Of a stretch of DNA of 64,000 bases, positions 10,135 through 22,334 are shown one piece after another; position 1 is the stretch's first letter; each line of letters begins with the position of its first letter. A program made the translations under genes and the position numbers. The DNA is from Epiperipatus broadwayi. Its lineage: Eukaryota; Onychophora; Udeonychophora; Euonychophora; Peripatidae. The notes below the pieces were generated by a model. It had not been told where the DNA came from and ran no database searches. It worked only from the letters and a program-made list of their open reading frames with translations. Location: NCBI GenBank assembly GCA_028023455.1, contig JAQFVV010006353.1:1178001-1242000 (forward strand), written 5' to 3'.

Positions 10135-10500
10135 TCATGCAATATTGTTCATATTTGAATACAAGTATAGTGTCAATACTGACCATAATGCAATTAGAAA
10201 GGATTTGAACTCAGACTTTCAAGCTCCCTACACATATCCACTCCATCTTATACAACTGGTACACCTGACCACATACATATGGAAAAGATAAATAATCTCC
10301 GATATGCGTTTTTCGTGCTGAGCCAGCATTCATTAGTTGATCCAGATCACCGTCACACACACACACATATATAATCAATGCTCAGTTTATATTAAGACAG
10401 CAAATCTTCAAACTTTAATAGACAGACTTCAATTTTCTCCACCCTCCAACTATTCAGCCACACATTTCATTGACTTTGATATTCAGTTTATTTTTAAACA
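10135..10500 (-). repeat. tRNA-derived SINE, family 4
   Basis: This is the reverse complement of the repeat at 29690-30030. On the minus strand it carries GAGTTCAAATCC, a tRNA-type B box, preceded by GTATAAGATGGAGTGG-like sequence. A CA microsatellite (10350-10364) has expanded inside it. The ORF at 10337-10531 lies in the repeat and is not a gene. Confidence 0.6.
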
Positions 10501-10809
10501 AGCAAAAAAAAATAAATTTTCAAATTTATAATGGGTAAAAATAACTGTTGCTCCTTAAATGTGTGGTCTAAATGCTGGCTTGAGCTATAAAGACTGCAAT
10601 AAGAGAAAGAAACAAATAATAAAGTATACACATACTGTTGAATTTAAGAAGATAAATATATAAATACATATGTTCAATTGGGAAAATACAAAAATATTGG
10701 ATAGAGAAGAAAAAGTACTAAGAAAAAGCTGCTCACATGACAATGCGAAACAATCTCATATGTCAACCTACTGTGACTATACATAATGTATGGAAATCAC
10801 TAAATCAAC

Positions 10810-11130
10810 TTTGCTCTTAGGAAAAAGTAGATGAATCAGGAAGAACCTCATGGATAAGTATATGAAATTTCTACTGATGGTTGCCTTTGGCAGGATGGCT
10901 CCGTTGGTTAGAGCATTACCTTAAAATTCAGTACTCAAAAAATCTAAGCGTTCAGGTTCGATCCCCATGCTAGTACTGTCACTGGCCAGACCAGCAACAC
11001 CTGAAAAAGAGGGGAGAATAATACCTGTGTGCTATTACTAGCTGTCGAATATATTTGGAATATTTAAATAAAGTTAAATTTTTCTAAAGACATTCAGTAC
11101 TCATATTAGATGATGGAATATATAAATACA
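10810..11130 (+). mobile_element. SINE2, near full-length copy
   Basis: A tRNA-like region (about 10892-10970) has an A box in TGGCTCCGTTGGTTAG and a B box in GGTTCGATCCCC. About 80 bp upstream of the head (from TTTGCTCTTAGG) and about 150 bp of tail match the inserted copy at 57.8-58.34 kb in reverse, so the unit is longer than the tRNA part. The tail holds GGAATATTTAAATAAAG and ends in ATTAGATGATGGAA. Other copies are at 55.2, 57.95, 63.5 and 63.75 kb. Confidence 0.7.
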
Positions 11131-11165
11131 GGTTGAGGAAGTTGCAGGGTGGTCAAACATCAGAT

Positions 11166-11192
11166 TGTGTCTGTGTGTGTATATATATATAA
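11166..11192. repeat. TG/TA microsatellite
   Basis: TGTG units run directly into about ten bases of TATA repeats. It lies just behind the SINE2 tail. Confidence 0.8.
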
Positions 11193-12118
11193 TAAAATTC
11201 TATTTGCTAAAATGTGTTTGAAGTAAGGTGTACAAATTGTATTTATATAAAATATTACAATAAAATAGAAAGAGTGGTCGATTTGTGAAGATAAGCATAT
11301 GTTAAATAAAATAAAGCTATTTTTTGCAATAAAAAATGTGAAGTAAAACATGGAAAAAGGTAACACATGCACAAAATAAGAAGAAAAAATATTTAATAAA
11401 ATTCAACAATAAATACAGATATTTTATTTATTTAAAGACTCCAGTTTTACATAATTAAGTTTACAAACTCAATGCTTATGATTTTTTTTTTTTGTTTTGC
11501 TTGTTTAAATAATTTAACATTTTTATATAGCAGAATTGTTATAATGATTTTTATTTAGGGAATTTTATTCTGCCTAATTATTTTCGCTTAAAACACTACA
11601 GTGGATTAAGTTTTCTTCATTTCTTTTGCATTTTTTTATTTAATACACATTCTGTATATTAACTGCTTCTTTTGCTTATTTTTACTTTTTTTATTTTGCA
11701 CACATTTTTTTTATTACAAAGTATACTATTTTCCTGATTTTACTTAATACATTTGTAGCCAAGAATACAAGTTATAAATACAGACATTTAAATTTTTTAA
11801 TCAAATAGTTTTGCTTTCATCCAGTCATAAATATTATGTAGATCCATTAACCGGGTTGATTGTATACTATAGCTGACACAAAGCAACTTTCAAAAAGCGA
11901 ACATATCTAATAATTTACATTTATATCCACTAACTTTTATATATCAAATAGGATGATTTTAGATGATTTTGTTGACAGACACAATAATATAAAGATTCCA
12001 TTTTTTCTGCAAATGTGCATTATTTATTTTTAAGAAATGGTGATAAAATTTATTTCTAGTTTCTTTAGTAATGAAATAACTAAAAAATGGATCTGCTATT
12101 TTTAGCTTTAATTCTTGT
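11193..12118. other. AT-rich noncoding DNA
   Basis: No gene or repeat recognised. The 70-codon minus ORF at 11160-11372 overlaps the microsatellite and is not credible. Confidence 0.5.
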
Positions 12119-12210
12119 CAAGCATTGGTGGTCGAGTGGTCAGCACAGCTGCCTTACAATCAGATGTCCCGGATTAGCGGGTTTTCTTCCCGGCTGATGC
12201 TATGACACGT
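12119..12210 (+). mobile_element. SINE1, tRNA-derived
   Basis: AGCATTGGTGGTCGAGTGG starts a tRNA-like unit: A box around GGTGGTCGAGTGGTCAG, B box decayed to GGTTTTCTTCCC, then CGGCTGATGCTATGACAC and an A-run. Four further copies (26.93, 32.46, 44.85 and 59.92 kb) share the same start and end, which separates it from a true tRNA gene. No pol III terminator or intact cloverleaf is evident. Confidence 0.75.
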
Positions 12211-12399
12211 GAAAAAAAAAATCAATTCTTGATACTTTTTTTAAGTGACAAAAAACAAGAGAATTTGAAGAAATTAATATTGATATAACATCTATTCATT
12301 AAATAGGAAATACAAAGCTACCAAACTTGACTAACAAGTTTATAGCAATCTAAATATTATTAAAGTAGCTCCAAAGATCCTGCACTCCATTTTCAGATA

Positions 12400-13060
12400 T
12401 CACATTTATTTCATTTATCAATTTCTCGAAGTGAGGTGCAAATAGTTAACTTTTGAAACATTAACCAGACCTTGGTCCATTTGTTGTATAAAATAAGTAA
12501 GGTATCAAAACCTGACCTTAATATTACTTTGCAAGTTATCAAAGTCCACAATGAAACTTTTAGCAATGTTTAACATAAGCACCACCTTAAAATCTAAACA
12601 TTAATTTCTATATTTTTTAACACTCAGAATAAAATAATCCATAAAGTGGTCAGTAAAACCTATCTTGAAATTTGCCTTTTTTAGAAGCAACAGTGGAAGA
12701 AAACGAAGAGATATTTCAATAAACCAAAAAATAACTAAAATTTTTTATTGCCGTATGCAATGATTCCAATGAGAAAATTTCAGATCTCATTAACTTCCGA
12801 ACAGGGAGAATTCTTTGAAAAATTTAAGGGCAGGATACCAATACAGTCATATGTCATCTAACTGCCCTCAGCAACAACTTGTTTTCTTATACTTAAGTTT
12901 TTACGACATTTGCATTTCCGCTATCAGTTCCTACTTAAATCTTTATACCCATTTGCTCTCCAAAGTAATGAAATTAATTTTTGAAAGTCATCAAGCTGTT
13001 AATGTATTCTGCAAGGTTATCACTAAGCTTGTTTGAAAACCTATGTTAAATGCTTTTTGC
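12400..13060 (-). pseudogene. Unidentified decayed coding sequence
   Basis: Reading the minus strand with frameshifts gives protein-like stretches that differ in composition from the AT-rich surroundings, for example DNLAEYINSL, FGEQMG, RAVR and ILPVRKLMRSEIFSLESL. They are broken by several stops. I do not recognise the family; a transposon ORF is more likely than a host gene. The plus-strand ORF at 12815-13036 is its shadow. Confidence 0.25.
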
Positions 13061-13329
13061 TGAATAAGAGCCACACTGACAGATACAAGTTGTCAGCGGT
13101 GATATATTCAAATAACTTCATAACTTTCTCTCACTCTTTCTGAATATTGATGACTTAATCTACAAGCTTTGCTTTCTTCTGATTAGTATTAACTATCATT
13201 TAACTTTTATTTATATTTAATTCTTCTATTCTCCCTATTTTTATGACATCTAGTGCATAATGAACTCCCATCCTGTACTAGAGGTGATAAAAGTAAGCAG
13301 AATAGAATTTGCTAAGAAATAGTATTGTG

Positions 13330-13376
13330 TAAACTAGTCACATGATGTCTTGTTAGTCATGTGATTTGTATTTAAA
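13330..13376 (-). repeat. Single diverged unit of the 55-bp repeat
   Basis: The segment AGTCACATGATGTCTTG...TCATGTGATTT is the reverse complement of one unit of the tandem array at 40346-40565. It carries the same pair of TCACATGA sites and is preceded by ACATCTAGTGCATAATG, a trace of foldback subfamily B. Confidence 0.5.
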
Positions 13377-13796
13377 TTGAAATTACACTGATGGGTTTTT
13401 TTTTTTTACGTTTAAAAACTACTTCAACTGAAAATACACTAAAGCATGTTTGTAAATATGTAATATAACTATACTAAGCTCTAATATACAATAAAAAAAA
13501 ATGTCGTAATGCTTTCAACAGCCTGTTATAATCATAAATACTTCAAATAAAAATATAGATATATTTCAACCAATAAAATATACATTTCACAATTTATTTT
13601 TAATACAGTTTATTGAAATGAGTAATAAAAAAATTCCAAAGATGTTACCTCATAATTAAATTAGTAAATCATATTTTAGATAATATAATGGACATTAGTT
13701 TATTTTTATGCAGTTTACTATGTTATAAAAAGTATTTTTAAAATTATTTAATGAAAAAAAAATTATTTTTTTTTTGAAGCAAAGAGAATATATTTT

Positions 13797-14094
13797 CCAA
13801 TGACATGGACCATCTATTGTGATACCAAAATGGAAGACATATTTGAGAGATTATTACAATGAATAATTGGAATATTTGAAGTAAAAGACATAAAATAACA
13901 AAGTGACAATATTCACTCAGAATTTAAAGATATTTATAAGAGATTTATTGTTCCAATGACATGGACCACCTATTGTGATACCAAAATGGAGGACATATTT
14001 GAGAGATCATTACAGTGAATAATTGGAATATTTGGAGTAAAAGACATAAAATAAAGTGACAATATTCACTCAGAATTTAAAGATATTTATAAGA
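13797..14094. repeat. Tandem duplication, unit about 156 bp
   Basis: The units start with CCAATGACATGGACCA at 13797 and 13953 and run through TTTAAAGATATTTATAAG. They differ by a few substitutions and a short deletion in the second unit, so the duplication is fairly recent. No coding meaning was found. Confidence 0.8.
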
Positions 14095-15285
14095 ATTTCA
14101 TTCTGCAGTTGTCTTATTAACATCTTGTTGCAAAATTTTCAATGTTAACATCTGTTCTTGGATAATACAATCTTAGTTGGCTGACAATTTGATATCTATA
14201 CACATAATCTCACCAATCACTATTAAAAAAGTCAACTATTCTTACAAACTTTTGCCACTCCCCATAATTACAATATCCATTTATTTACAAATATTTAATT
14301 AAAAAATCAATTAAATTTCTACAATATTTATTCATAATTACTTTAGTTCAAACTTTTTTTTTTTTCATTTTCAAAATATATATATTTAAAAGGTATATAT
14401 GATTACCATATATACAGTTAGGACTATATAGAGAGAGTGGGCAGGTGGAATACATAAACTTTAATTGAAATAAGTGAGATGTTATACTACTGCATAAATA
14501 TGATTGCACTAATGATACATGCACACACAAAGCTGAATTTTTAAATTCTTTATATATTAAAATAATACAAAGTAACACAAAATAAATATGTACACATGTG
14601 GCTAACGCTTTCAAAGGATGTAGCCCTCATAATCATAGCCATACTGTAACTAACAAAACTAGTTAATTGCAATGCAAATTTATGCAAATGACTTTAAGTA
14701 TTCCATTTCTTGGATATATTGTAACACGTCTTTTTTGTTGATGGGACGATTGTCTATCTCTATGCTATAATGCTCCTGAACATGTACTAATGTAATGACT
14801 TGTAAAATTTACAAAACCATATGAACGGTATCCCAAGTTCAATAAATAGGTTATTACAAATCTAATATTTGGTCATGGCTATAGTCTATGAATCATTAAG
14901 GCAACAATATATTTTTCATACAACACTCATAAATATCATGTAATGAAATGACATTTGGCCAGTTGGATCATATTTCAATGTTCAGCAAGGGAACTGAAAC
15001 AAGGCAATCTAAACACAGTCAAAAGAAACCACTTTTGCTCTAAATTCCTTTAGTTTTGAAATGTCAAGCTTAGCAATAATAGCAATCAGTCTGTCCTTAT
15101 AGAATTCAATTTACAAAACTCATATGATCTGTAAAAAACTAGAACAGTATGACTTCTAACAAAATCTGTATCCTGAGCAACCACTAAGCCTAAGAAAGAT
15201 TGCTAACACCTGCTTCACTGCCCAATATTAAGTAAAAAAAAACCCTAATAATATTAACACAATAATATACAGTGGAGCTGTGAAC
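14095..15285. other. Noncoding DNA with a foldback fragment
   Basis: Mostly AT-rich DNA. Near 14603-14650 ACGCTTTCAAAGGATGTAG and CATAATCATAGCCATACTG match one arm of the foldback at 37858-38214, so a fragment of that family is present. The 88-codon minus ORF (14348-14614) has no family resemblance. Confidence 0.45.
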
Positions 15286-15302
15286 TACTCTGCATCTATC
15301 AA

Positions 15303-15567
15303 ACATCACATGATCACCATCCCTATACTAGAAGATAATTTGTTGTAAACAAAGGCAAAACTCCCCATACAGTAGTGCCACCCTGTGCCAAACAGAGTAA
15401 TCAATGGATGCCAGAAGGCTTGTGCATAAAATCCCTATCTAGTGCCTACTCATCCAATATCCCCAGACTAGTTTCTGGCTTGTGGCCATCATCAGTGAGC
15501 TGGCATCCATTGATTACTCTGTTTGGCACAAGGTGGCACTACTGTATGGGGGAGTTTTGCCTTTGTT
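15303..15567. mobile_element. Foldback element, subfamily A, compact copy
   Basis: It starts with ATCACATGATCACC, reads inward to a family 1 module, then turns directly into the reverse arm (GGCATCCATTGATTACTCTG to GGAGTTTTGCC). The second module is lost. Near-direct repeats of 14-15 bp (TACTCTGCATCTAT at 15286 and TACTCTGTGTCTAA at 15568) flank it and look like an aged target duplication. An ORF at 15375-15581 runs through it and is not a gene. Confidence 0.65.
15471..15495 (-). ncRNA. Hammerhead-like module with a closed 4-bp stem II (family 1)
   Basis: The minus strand reads CTGATGA, a 4-bp TGGC/GCCA hairpin with a CACAA loop, GAAAC, TA, GTC. Unlike its relatives, the base after CUGAUGA pairs (U with A), so the hairpin joins the core without the extra mismatch, closer to the canonical hammerhead. 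The upstream CUCA can pair with UGGG. Confidence 0.5.
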
Positions 15568-15582
15568 TACTCTGTGTCTAAT

Positions 15583-16269
15583 TATATGACTTCAATTATA
15601 CACTAAAAATATAAACAAACAAAAAACCTTTAAAAGTCACAACTCTTACAATATTCGGAAGCCATTTTTTTTTATCTGAGTGTCATATATACAATTTTTA
15701 AAAAAAAAAACAATAAAATTTGTAAATAAATTTATAATACATCTGTAGATAATAAAATTTCTTTGGTTTATGTTGAAAGCACATATATTTTATTCTTTTA
15801 TTATCATTTCCAAATATGATATGTAGTATAAAATATTTTTTGAGCATAAAGGTAAATGTCTTACAAAATTTTACAACATATTTAAAATTAATACTGATTT
15901 AAAAACATTAAAATAATTAGAGAGATTATAATTTCTTAATCTAGAGACTAATCTACTTACTATGTTTGCATAAGAAAAAATAATTACTGGGAAAAAAAGT
16001 ATATTGCCTAGAGTATTTAATAGCATTTAAAGTCTAATACATATATAAAACTTATCAATTATTTAGCATCAAATTTATTATGAAAAAGAAACAAAAAAAC
16101 TAACAGAAAAGTTTAAAAACGTATTTTTGAAAATTTTAGAATTTAATTAAAATTTAAAAATACAAAAAGCTTTCAAAGTTATTTTTCAAGCAGAATATTT
16201 AAATTGACAAAATGAATTTGGATAGCAATTATATGTTGAACTACATCCATAATCTAAAATTAAATATTG
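15583..16269. other. AT-rich noncoding DNA
   Basis: No gene or repeat recognised; long A and T tracts only. Confidence 0.5.
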
Positions 16270-16405
16270 AATGTCTTGTAAAAAATTCAAATTTTACTTA
16301 ATCTTTCCAAACACATTCAAACTGTTAGCAATAGTACACAGAAATTTTAAATAAAGTTTTAATTTTTCTAAAAATATTTAACATTAGATGATGAAAATAA
16401 TCCAA
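16270..16405 (+). repeat. SINE2 tail fragment
   Basis: TTTAAATAAAGTTTTAATTT and ATTAGATGATGAAAATAATCC match the SINE2 tail. The tRNA-like head is absent. Confidence 0.55.
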
Positions 16406-19400
16406 AATATAATTACAGCTAAGATGCTATCATCATAAACTTTCAGACGAACAATAAATTTGGAAGTGATTTATTTACAATTTACAAATAATATAATTAA
16501 AAGTTATACAATTTACAATTTTACAATTACAATAAATTTACAATTTATTAAAATATTTTAAATGAACGGCTTATTGGAACATTTTGAGAATTTCCGTGGG
16601 AGAAAATATTTACAAGAGTGCCGCACTATTAGTGATATTTATAAATCAATATAATAAAGATAATAAAATTTGTTTTATTATTGAATATTGAAAATAGACA
16701 AACATTAATGAATAAACATGCTTGGACTGATTAGTTTTAAACTAAGTTATTAACAATAAAAGTTATGCTTGTTTATAGAATTAGGATTTGGCAAACCATT
16801 TAATAAAAAAAAGTTAGATACACTATTTTTTGGATTAATTATTTAACAACAATATTAAAATAACATTAAATAAATAAATAATTTAGTTTTTAAAAAAAAA
16901 TCAGGAAATATTTACTGATTAAATTGCAAATGATGTTTAACGAGAAAGTTCTTGATTATGAAGTTTACGAAAAGACTAAAATATTTATTATTGGATAATT
17001 TGTTTCATAATATTAAATAGTTAAACTAATTTAATTTCTGCCATTAAGCAAACCATTTTTCCAAACAAAATGACAATATATACTAACATGAACTTACATT
17101 TTTTAATTTGCGAAGCGCAGTGAGATTCGGCAGTATTTCAATTTATTTCAATGAACTTACATTGTATATGTACCATATTTTAGCATGAAGAAGCGTTAAG
17201 TTCAGACGTTTCACCCAAAAGATAACATATTTGTATATAACAATATCTTTTTGCTTTTTATGTATTAATAAAAACTATTTACTAATGATAAAAGTTTGTC
17301 ATAGAAAATATAAATGTATACGGAACGGAATGTATAGCAACTAAGTGATCTATACACATGATCTATCTTCCAAAGATTTATTATAAGCATACTTTATTTT
17401 TATTATAAATTATCAATTAAAAATTGAAATAAACAACAATTAATAACAATATTATAAGATTTATGAGGGTTTTCATCTCCACCAAGACCTTCTCAAGATA
17501 TTATACTATACAATTCAAATAACCAATTAACTATACATTAAATTGCATACTTATTTATATCAAGTAAATAAATTTAACATATTTTACATCTTGTATATAA
17601 ACACAATTTACAATATTCATTTAATTATTCAAACGGAAGTCAATCTCCGATAATGCACTATTTCTTAAATATTATAAATCTCCGCGCACTCTCCAGCCGG
17701 TATATTTTTATACCTGCAATTCAAAAAAATTTTTCTCAAATTTTTTCAAAAATAATAATAATTAAATACATATTTTATATCTTTTAAAAAAATATTATTT
17801 ACATATTTACAATCATTTCCTACATTTTCCAACTATTTAAATAAAGCCTATTTTCCTCCTACTTTTGCTGGACTTTTTATTATATTTACACTTTTGTCCA
17901 AGTTTTCTTGAATATACTTTTCATGATATTTTCTCTTACAGTAATCTTTCACATACTTTATAACACATATATTATCTTCACATTTCATTTTCTGCCCTAT
18001 ATCTAAATGATGCAAACATGGTCCTGACCTCATATCTTTCCTATTAATGGCTCAATCATATTTTACAGTTACACTATATAAATTCAGTATACTGACTTAT
18101 TTACCAAAGATACAGTCTGGTGGCTAGATCAAAGTTGGTAGTATCACATGGATACATGATTCATTAGAAGGCTTGCAAAATATATATTACTGTAATTGGG
18201 AAAATGTTATAGAAGAAAAAAACCAGGAGACTAAGAGATTAGCAATACGAGTCTTTAAAAAATTCCACCGCCACTAAAGACCAATTAAAATTAAAAGTGA
18301 ATTAAGGGAAAATTACATACAATTATAACTTTATAAGTAGATTTAATAATAATGTATTTATATATTTGTATATATTCTTACATTAGAATAACTTTTTCTT
18401 TTCCTTTCCCAGCATCAAAAACTTATCGTAAATAAAATATTCCAGTCATTATAACTTTTACTATTCAATACTCTTTTTTCCTTTTACACGCACCTTATGG
18501 TCCTAATCAATAATTAAAATATAATATGAAATTAAAAATATTTGAAATGTCAAAAAAAAAAAAATGCTTTTATACACATAACTTCCACGAATAATCAGTA
18601 GAGAACACTCATGCTTAGAAATAGTCGTAGGTTCACTTTCTATCAATTTTTATAGGCTTCTTATCAAGCAGGAATTACAATTTAGCATTTTTATTTAATA
18701 TTCATTTTGCTGCTATATATATATATATGAAAAAATATATATTTAATTATTATTTATGTAAATCCTGTTTATTTACGAAAACTGAAAAAAGTTTTTATTT
18801 TATTTATTTCTAGTATATTTACGTGAATTGTTATTATAATAATAGTAATTAATATTTGAAGAAATAAATGATATAAATTAATAAAGACTTACCACCTTTG
18901 ACATGTTCATGGTATAAAATGTAATATAGATATTTGAGGGTATATATTTAGTAGAAATATAATAGGTATATAAAAGCGTATTCAATGTAGAATTGGTTAT
19001 AATATTTATACTGTTTAAATAATCTATGTTTATATACTCATGCACATATATATTTTAGCTTTGAAAAAGATTGCTGGCCAGTCGAAATTGAAAGATTGAT
19101 CAATTAAAAATTTAATTTAGCACTGTAAACGTGATGAAAGAAGGCCGGATTTAACATATTTTTTTACTTTTTAGTTTTATAGATGTAACAATGAATTACT
19201 GAATTGAGAAAAATTAGACAGACTAAAAAACAACGGAAGTTCAAAAAACAAAGTAAAAAAGATTTATAATGTGATGAAAAAGTTTAACTCAAAAGTTCCT
19301 CACAAAAGAGTTTGTCCATGAATTTTAAATGATTTAGAAGTAAATACTCTTTTGCGTTAAGCTTTGAAAATAAATGATTAAATTATCAAAAAAAAAAATT

Positions 19401-20184
19401 TATATAAAAAAACTGACATTGTTCAAACTAAAACAAAAAAAAAACACCTCTAAAAATTTCATTTTTGCAAAAAGACAGGAAAAAAAATATTTGTAACAAA
19501 ACATGATCTATGCACAAAACATTAATAAAATTTGTGACAGATTGGAAAAGTGCATGATGGGATTAATACAAAAAAACATTTTAATGGGGAATTATTTTGA
19601 AGTGACTATATTTTTTTTTAAATGATTGATATAAATAGACATTGAACTGAAATCCGCTGAGTAATCAAAAATAATTTTTGTAGAGAAATTAAAATAGCAA
19701 TTCTTTACAATTCACTTCTCTAACCCTGTTACCACACAACAAAGGTAAATAGTTATAAATCAATCAACTATGTTCCTTCCTTAACATAGAAATTATAAAT
19801 CTTATTAAAAGTGCATTATAACCAATGGCATAACTGTAATAATAATCTTTATTTTTCAGTCCAAACACCGTAGTAAAACATCACGCAAATTTGAGCGTTA
19901 ATTTCGTAGTTACGGCTATTGCTAATAAGAATGATCACAAAAATTAAAATGCGAAGCAAAAAAAAACAAATTATATCAATATTATGAGTTAAGCATTATA
20001 GCATAAACAGTCTTAAAGTCAATATGAAAAAAGTTCATCGAATCAAGTTGTGAGAAGTACTTAAATTAACAAAATTGTACTTATATTAGATCGACAAAAA
20101 TTTAAGATTTTCGAAGAAACAAAAAAAATTTACAGCGTTTTAGTGAAAAAGTGACAGTTCACTCTCTAAGATGCATGCATTACC
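16406..20184. other. Long AT-rich noncoding stretch with small repeat traces
   Basis: Traces only: GCGAAGCGCAGTGAGATT (17111-17165) matches an end of the foldback at 45.77 kb; GGAAGTCAATCTCCGATAATG (17634) matches the hairpin at 21294; TTTGAAAAAGATTGCTGGCC (19061) is a decayed family 3 module. The 61-codon minus ORF at 17848-18033 is basic and Cys-containing but shows no family motif. No gene is called. Confidence 0.45.
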
Positions 20185-20425
20185 TTCTCTGAATAAATGC
20201 ATGTAGCTACATAATTTAGCTATTCACTACAAACATTTTAAGGAGCCAATGTGTCTGAATCATGAGTTATGACATAAAATGTGACAGTATATTTTATATT
20301 TTCATGGATCATTTGTGTAATTCTATTAAAGTTAAGGTACAAAACACTTTCACATTTCATGTCATAACTTATGATCCAGACATGCAAGCATCTTAAAATG
20401 TTAAGCGTCACTACATAAAATGTGT
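20185..20425. repeat. Foldback repeat with 80-100-bp arms
   Basis: The left arm (20195-20290) and right arm (20340-20425) are diverged inverted copies built on GAGTTATGACATAAAATGTG and CATTTCATGTCATAACTTATG. A second member lies at 24540-24865. It is noncoding and was probably mobilised in trans. Confidence 0.6.
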
Positions 20426-20774
20426 TGATTTAGAGATGGTTTTGTGGGCTATTTCAAGAACCAGTCATATTTTTACTGGGACACATTGTGTGTAATACTC
20501 CAGTACCATGGATACATATAATAAATTATTTATACTATTTGAGTGATGGTAAGTGGCATAATAGATATCATAATGATGAATGATGATGTAATGTCAAATA
20601 AACATGTAAGCACAGTTAAAAACATAAAGGACATATGCAGATGCATAAATACAATGAAAAAGATATAAATGTATCAATTTTAAACACATTTGAGAATTTC
20701 AGAATTTGTATTATTAATTTTTTTTTAAATTAATTAAAATTTAATAATATATATTTTTAAAAACCCAATAATAG

Positions 20775-20885
20775 AATGACCTTAAAGCTAAGGAGTAATG
20801 TGCCAAAAAAGAAAACAATTCTGAAGATCCTATGCTCTAAAGTTGAGACACTTTACCACTGAATAAGCCATAGCAGGGCTAGTCT
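20775..20885 (-). repeat. SINE3-like fragment
   Basis: GAAGATCCTATGCTCTAAAG, TTTACCACTGAATAAGCCAT and AGCAGGGCT match, on the same strand, the SINE3 copy at 28430-28560. It is a decayed head. Confidence 0.45.
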
Positions 20886-21219
20886 TTCCACTAAGAAATG
20901 TGAGTAAACTATAATATTGATGCTAGATTTTTGAAAAGGATATTCGACAACAAAGATTGAATTAAAGACAAAAAGCGGTAAATCTAAAACATTCGTAATT
21001 TTATATTTGATTTGTAATTTGATTGCAAAACATTTTCATGTCTACAACTTGTAATGGTTTTTTATTTTTTGTAACTTAGACACGACTGAATGTACTTTTG
21101 GTAAGGTCCACCAGAATCATAACTCTCGTAGATTGATTAAATCTGCTGTTCTATATAAATAGTGGGATGATTATGTAGGCACTTTATTCAAATTAGAAAA
21201 TTTACATATTCTATTTGCT

Positions 21220-22104
21220 CTGTAACTGGACAGTTTTCTTGCTTTACGCGGACTTATTTAGCACGATTTTGAAGTTACGCGATTTATGTTTCATCGGAAG
21301 TCGATTTCCGATAATGCACTATTACTTTAAATAATAAATTTCATGCACTTATGTTATATTGAAAGTAATAGCACATTATTGGAATTCGACTTTCATCTTA
21401 GTAATTTCAATATTTTCAGTGCTTTATAATAGTAAGATTTTATGCAATAATGAAATTAAAATTATGATTTCCACATTTTATGTATACACATATTAAATTT
21501 TACAAGATTATAATGTAAATTTGTTCAAACATTGTGCATGTTAATTTTGCATTTTAAATCACATTCTGTTTTTGCTTTTTAAAAAAGAACGTAATCAATT
21601 ATTATTTTCTTATTAATGACACTAATCATTAACATGCTCTTAATTTCCAACGAGAGCTAAATGGTTGTATGTCTGGATATTGCGAGCTTCGTAAACAATT
21701 AATAAAATCATCATCTCAAAGATTAATTACTAATTACGTTGTCACCAGAAAATCATAATAATTAAAACGTATATAAAAAAATGTAAATTACTGTACTGTA
21801 AATTATGCATAAAAATATATTATTTTGAATGAAATTAAATATTATAGTTAAAAAAAGTTTGTCTTGTATCAATTTTTTTCAAATTTGAAATTTTTTTATT
21901 AGTCATATTTTATTTCCTTATTTTTTTTTTTGCGCGAATTTTAAAGTAATTTTACATTGCCGCTTTGCTTTTACGCGAATTTTTTAAAAAATCACAGACC
22001 GCACCCCCCTTTTTTCAATGTAAGTTACGCCTATTTTTGCGCGATTTCGTTTGCGCGTGTTTTCTGAGGAACCTATCTATCACATAAAATGAGACCCAGG
22101 TGTA
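21220..22104. mobile_element. Tigger/pogo-like MITE, copy 1
   Basis: Ends match the copy at 52673-53540: a start with CTTTACGCGGACTTATTT and a right end with CATAAAATGAGACCCAGGTG. The internal ACGCGATTTTGAAGTTACGCG style resembles nonautonomous pogo/Tigger elements of many animals. There is no transposase ORF. The left terminus is diverged, and a 110-bp hairpin (21294-21404) is nested near it. Confidence 0.6.
21294..21404. repeat. Short hairpin element nested in the MITE
   Basis: GAAGTCGATTTCCGATAATG and its inverted partner ending in GGAATTCGACTTTC enclose about 30 bp. A single-arm copy lies at 17636. It is absent from the copy at 52.7 kb, so it inserted after that family spread. Confidence 0.55.
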
Positions 22105-22334
22105 CTAGATTAACCGTCTGTGGGTTGAATACATGTCAAAAACACTATTCATGTTTCCAAAAGACTGATTTATATCTGTTTAAATAGAGAACAAGATTTG
22201 ATATCAATTTACAAGAGCTATCATTCTGGAGGCCTTCAATGAAAATGCACTCAACCATGTCTAAGCTGCAAAAAGAAAAAAAAACTATGTTACGTCACAG
22301 ACGTGAAAATATTTCACAATCAAATTACAAATAT

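Noticed and set aside
12119-12210. A tRNA gene
   Set aside because: A and B boxes are present but the cloverleaf is broken, and four further copies share non-tRNA flanks, so it is a SINE.
15375-15581. 68-codon ORF as a gene
   Set aside because: It is a translation of both arms of a foldback element.
19100-19700. Tc1-like transposase relic
   Set aside because: Lysine-rich fragments are expected in A-rich DNA; no DDE-family block could be found in order.
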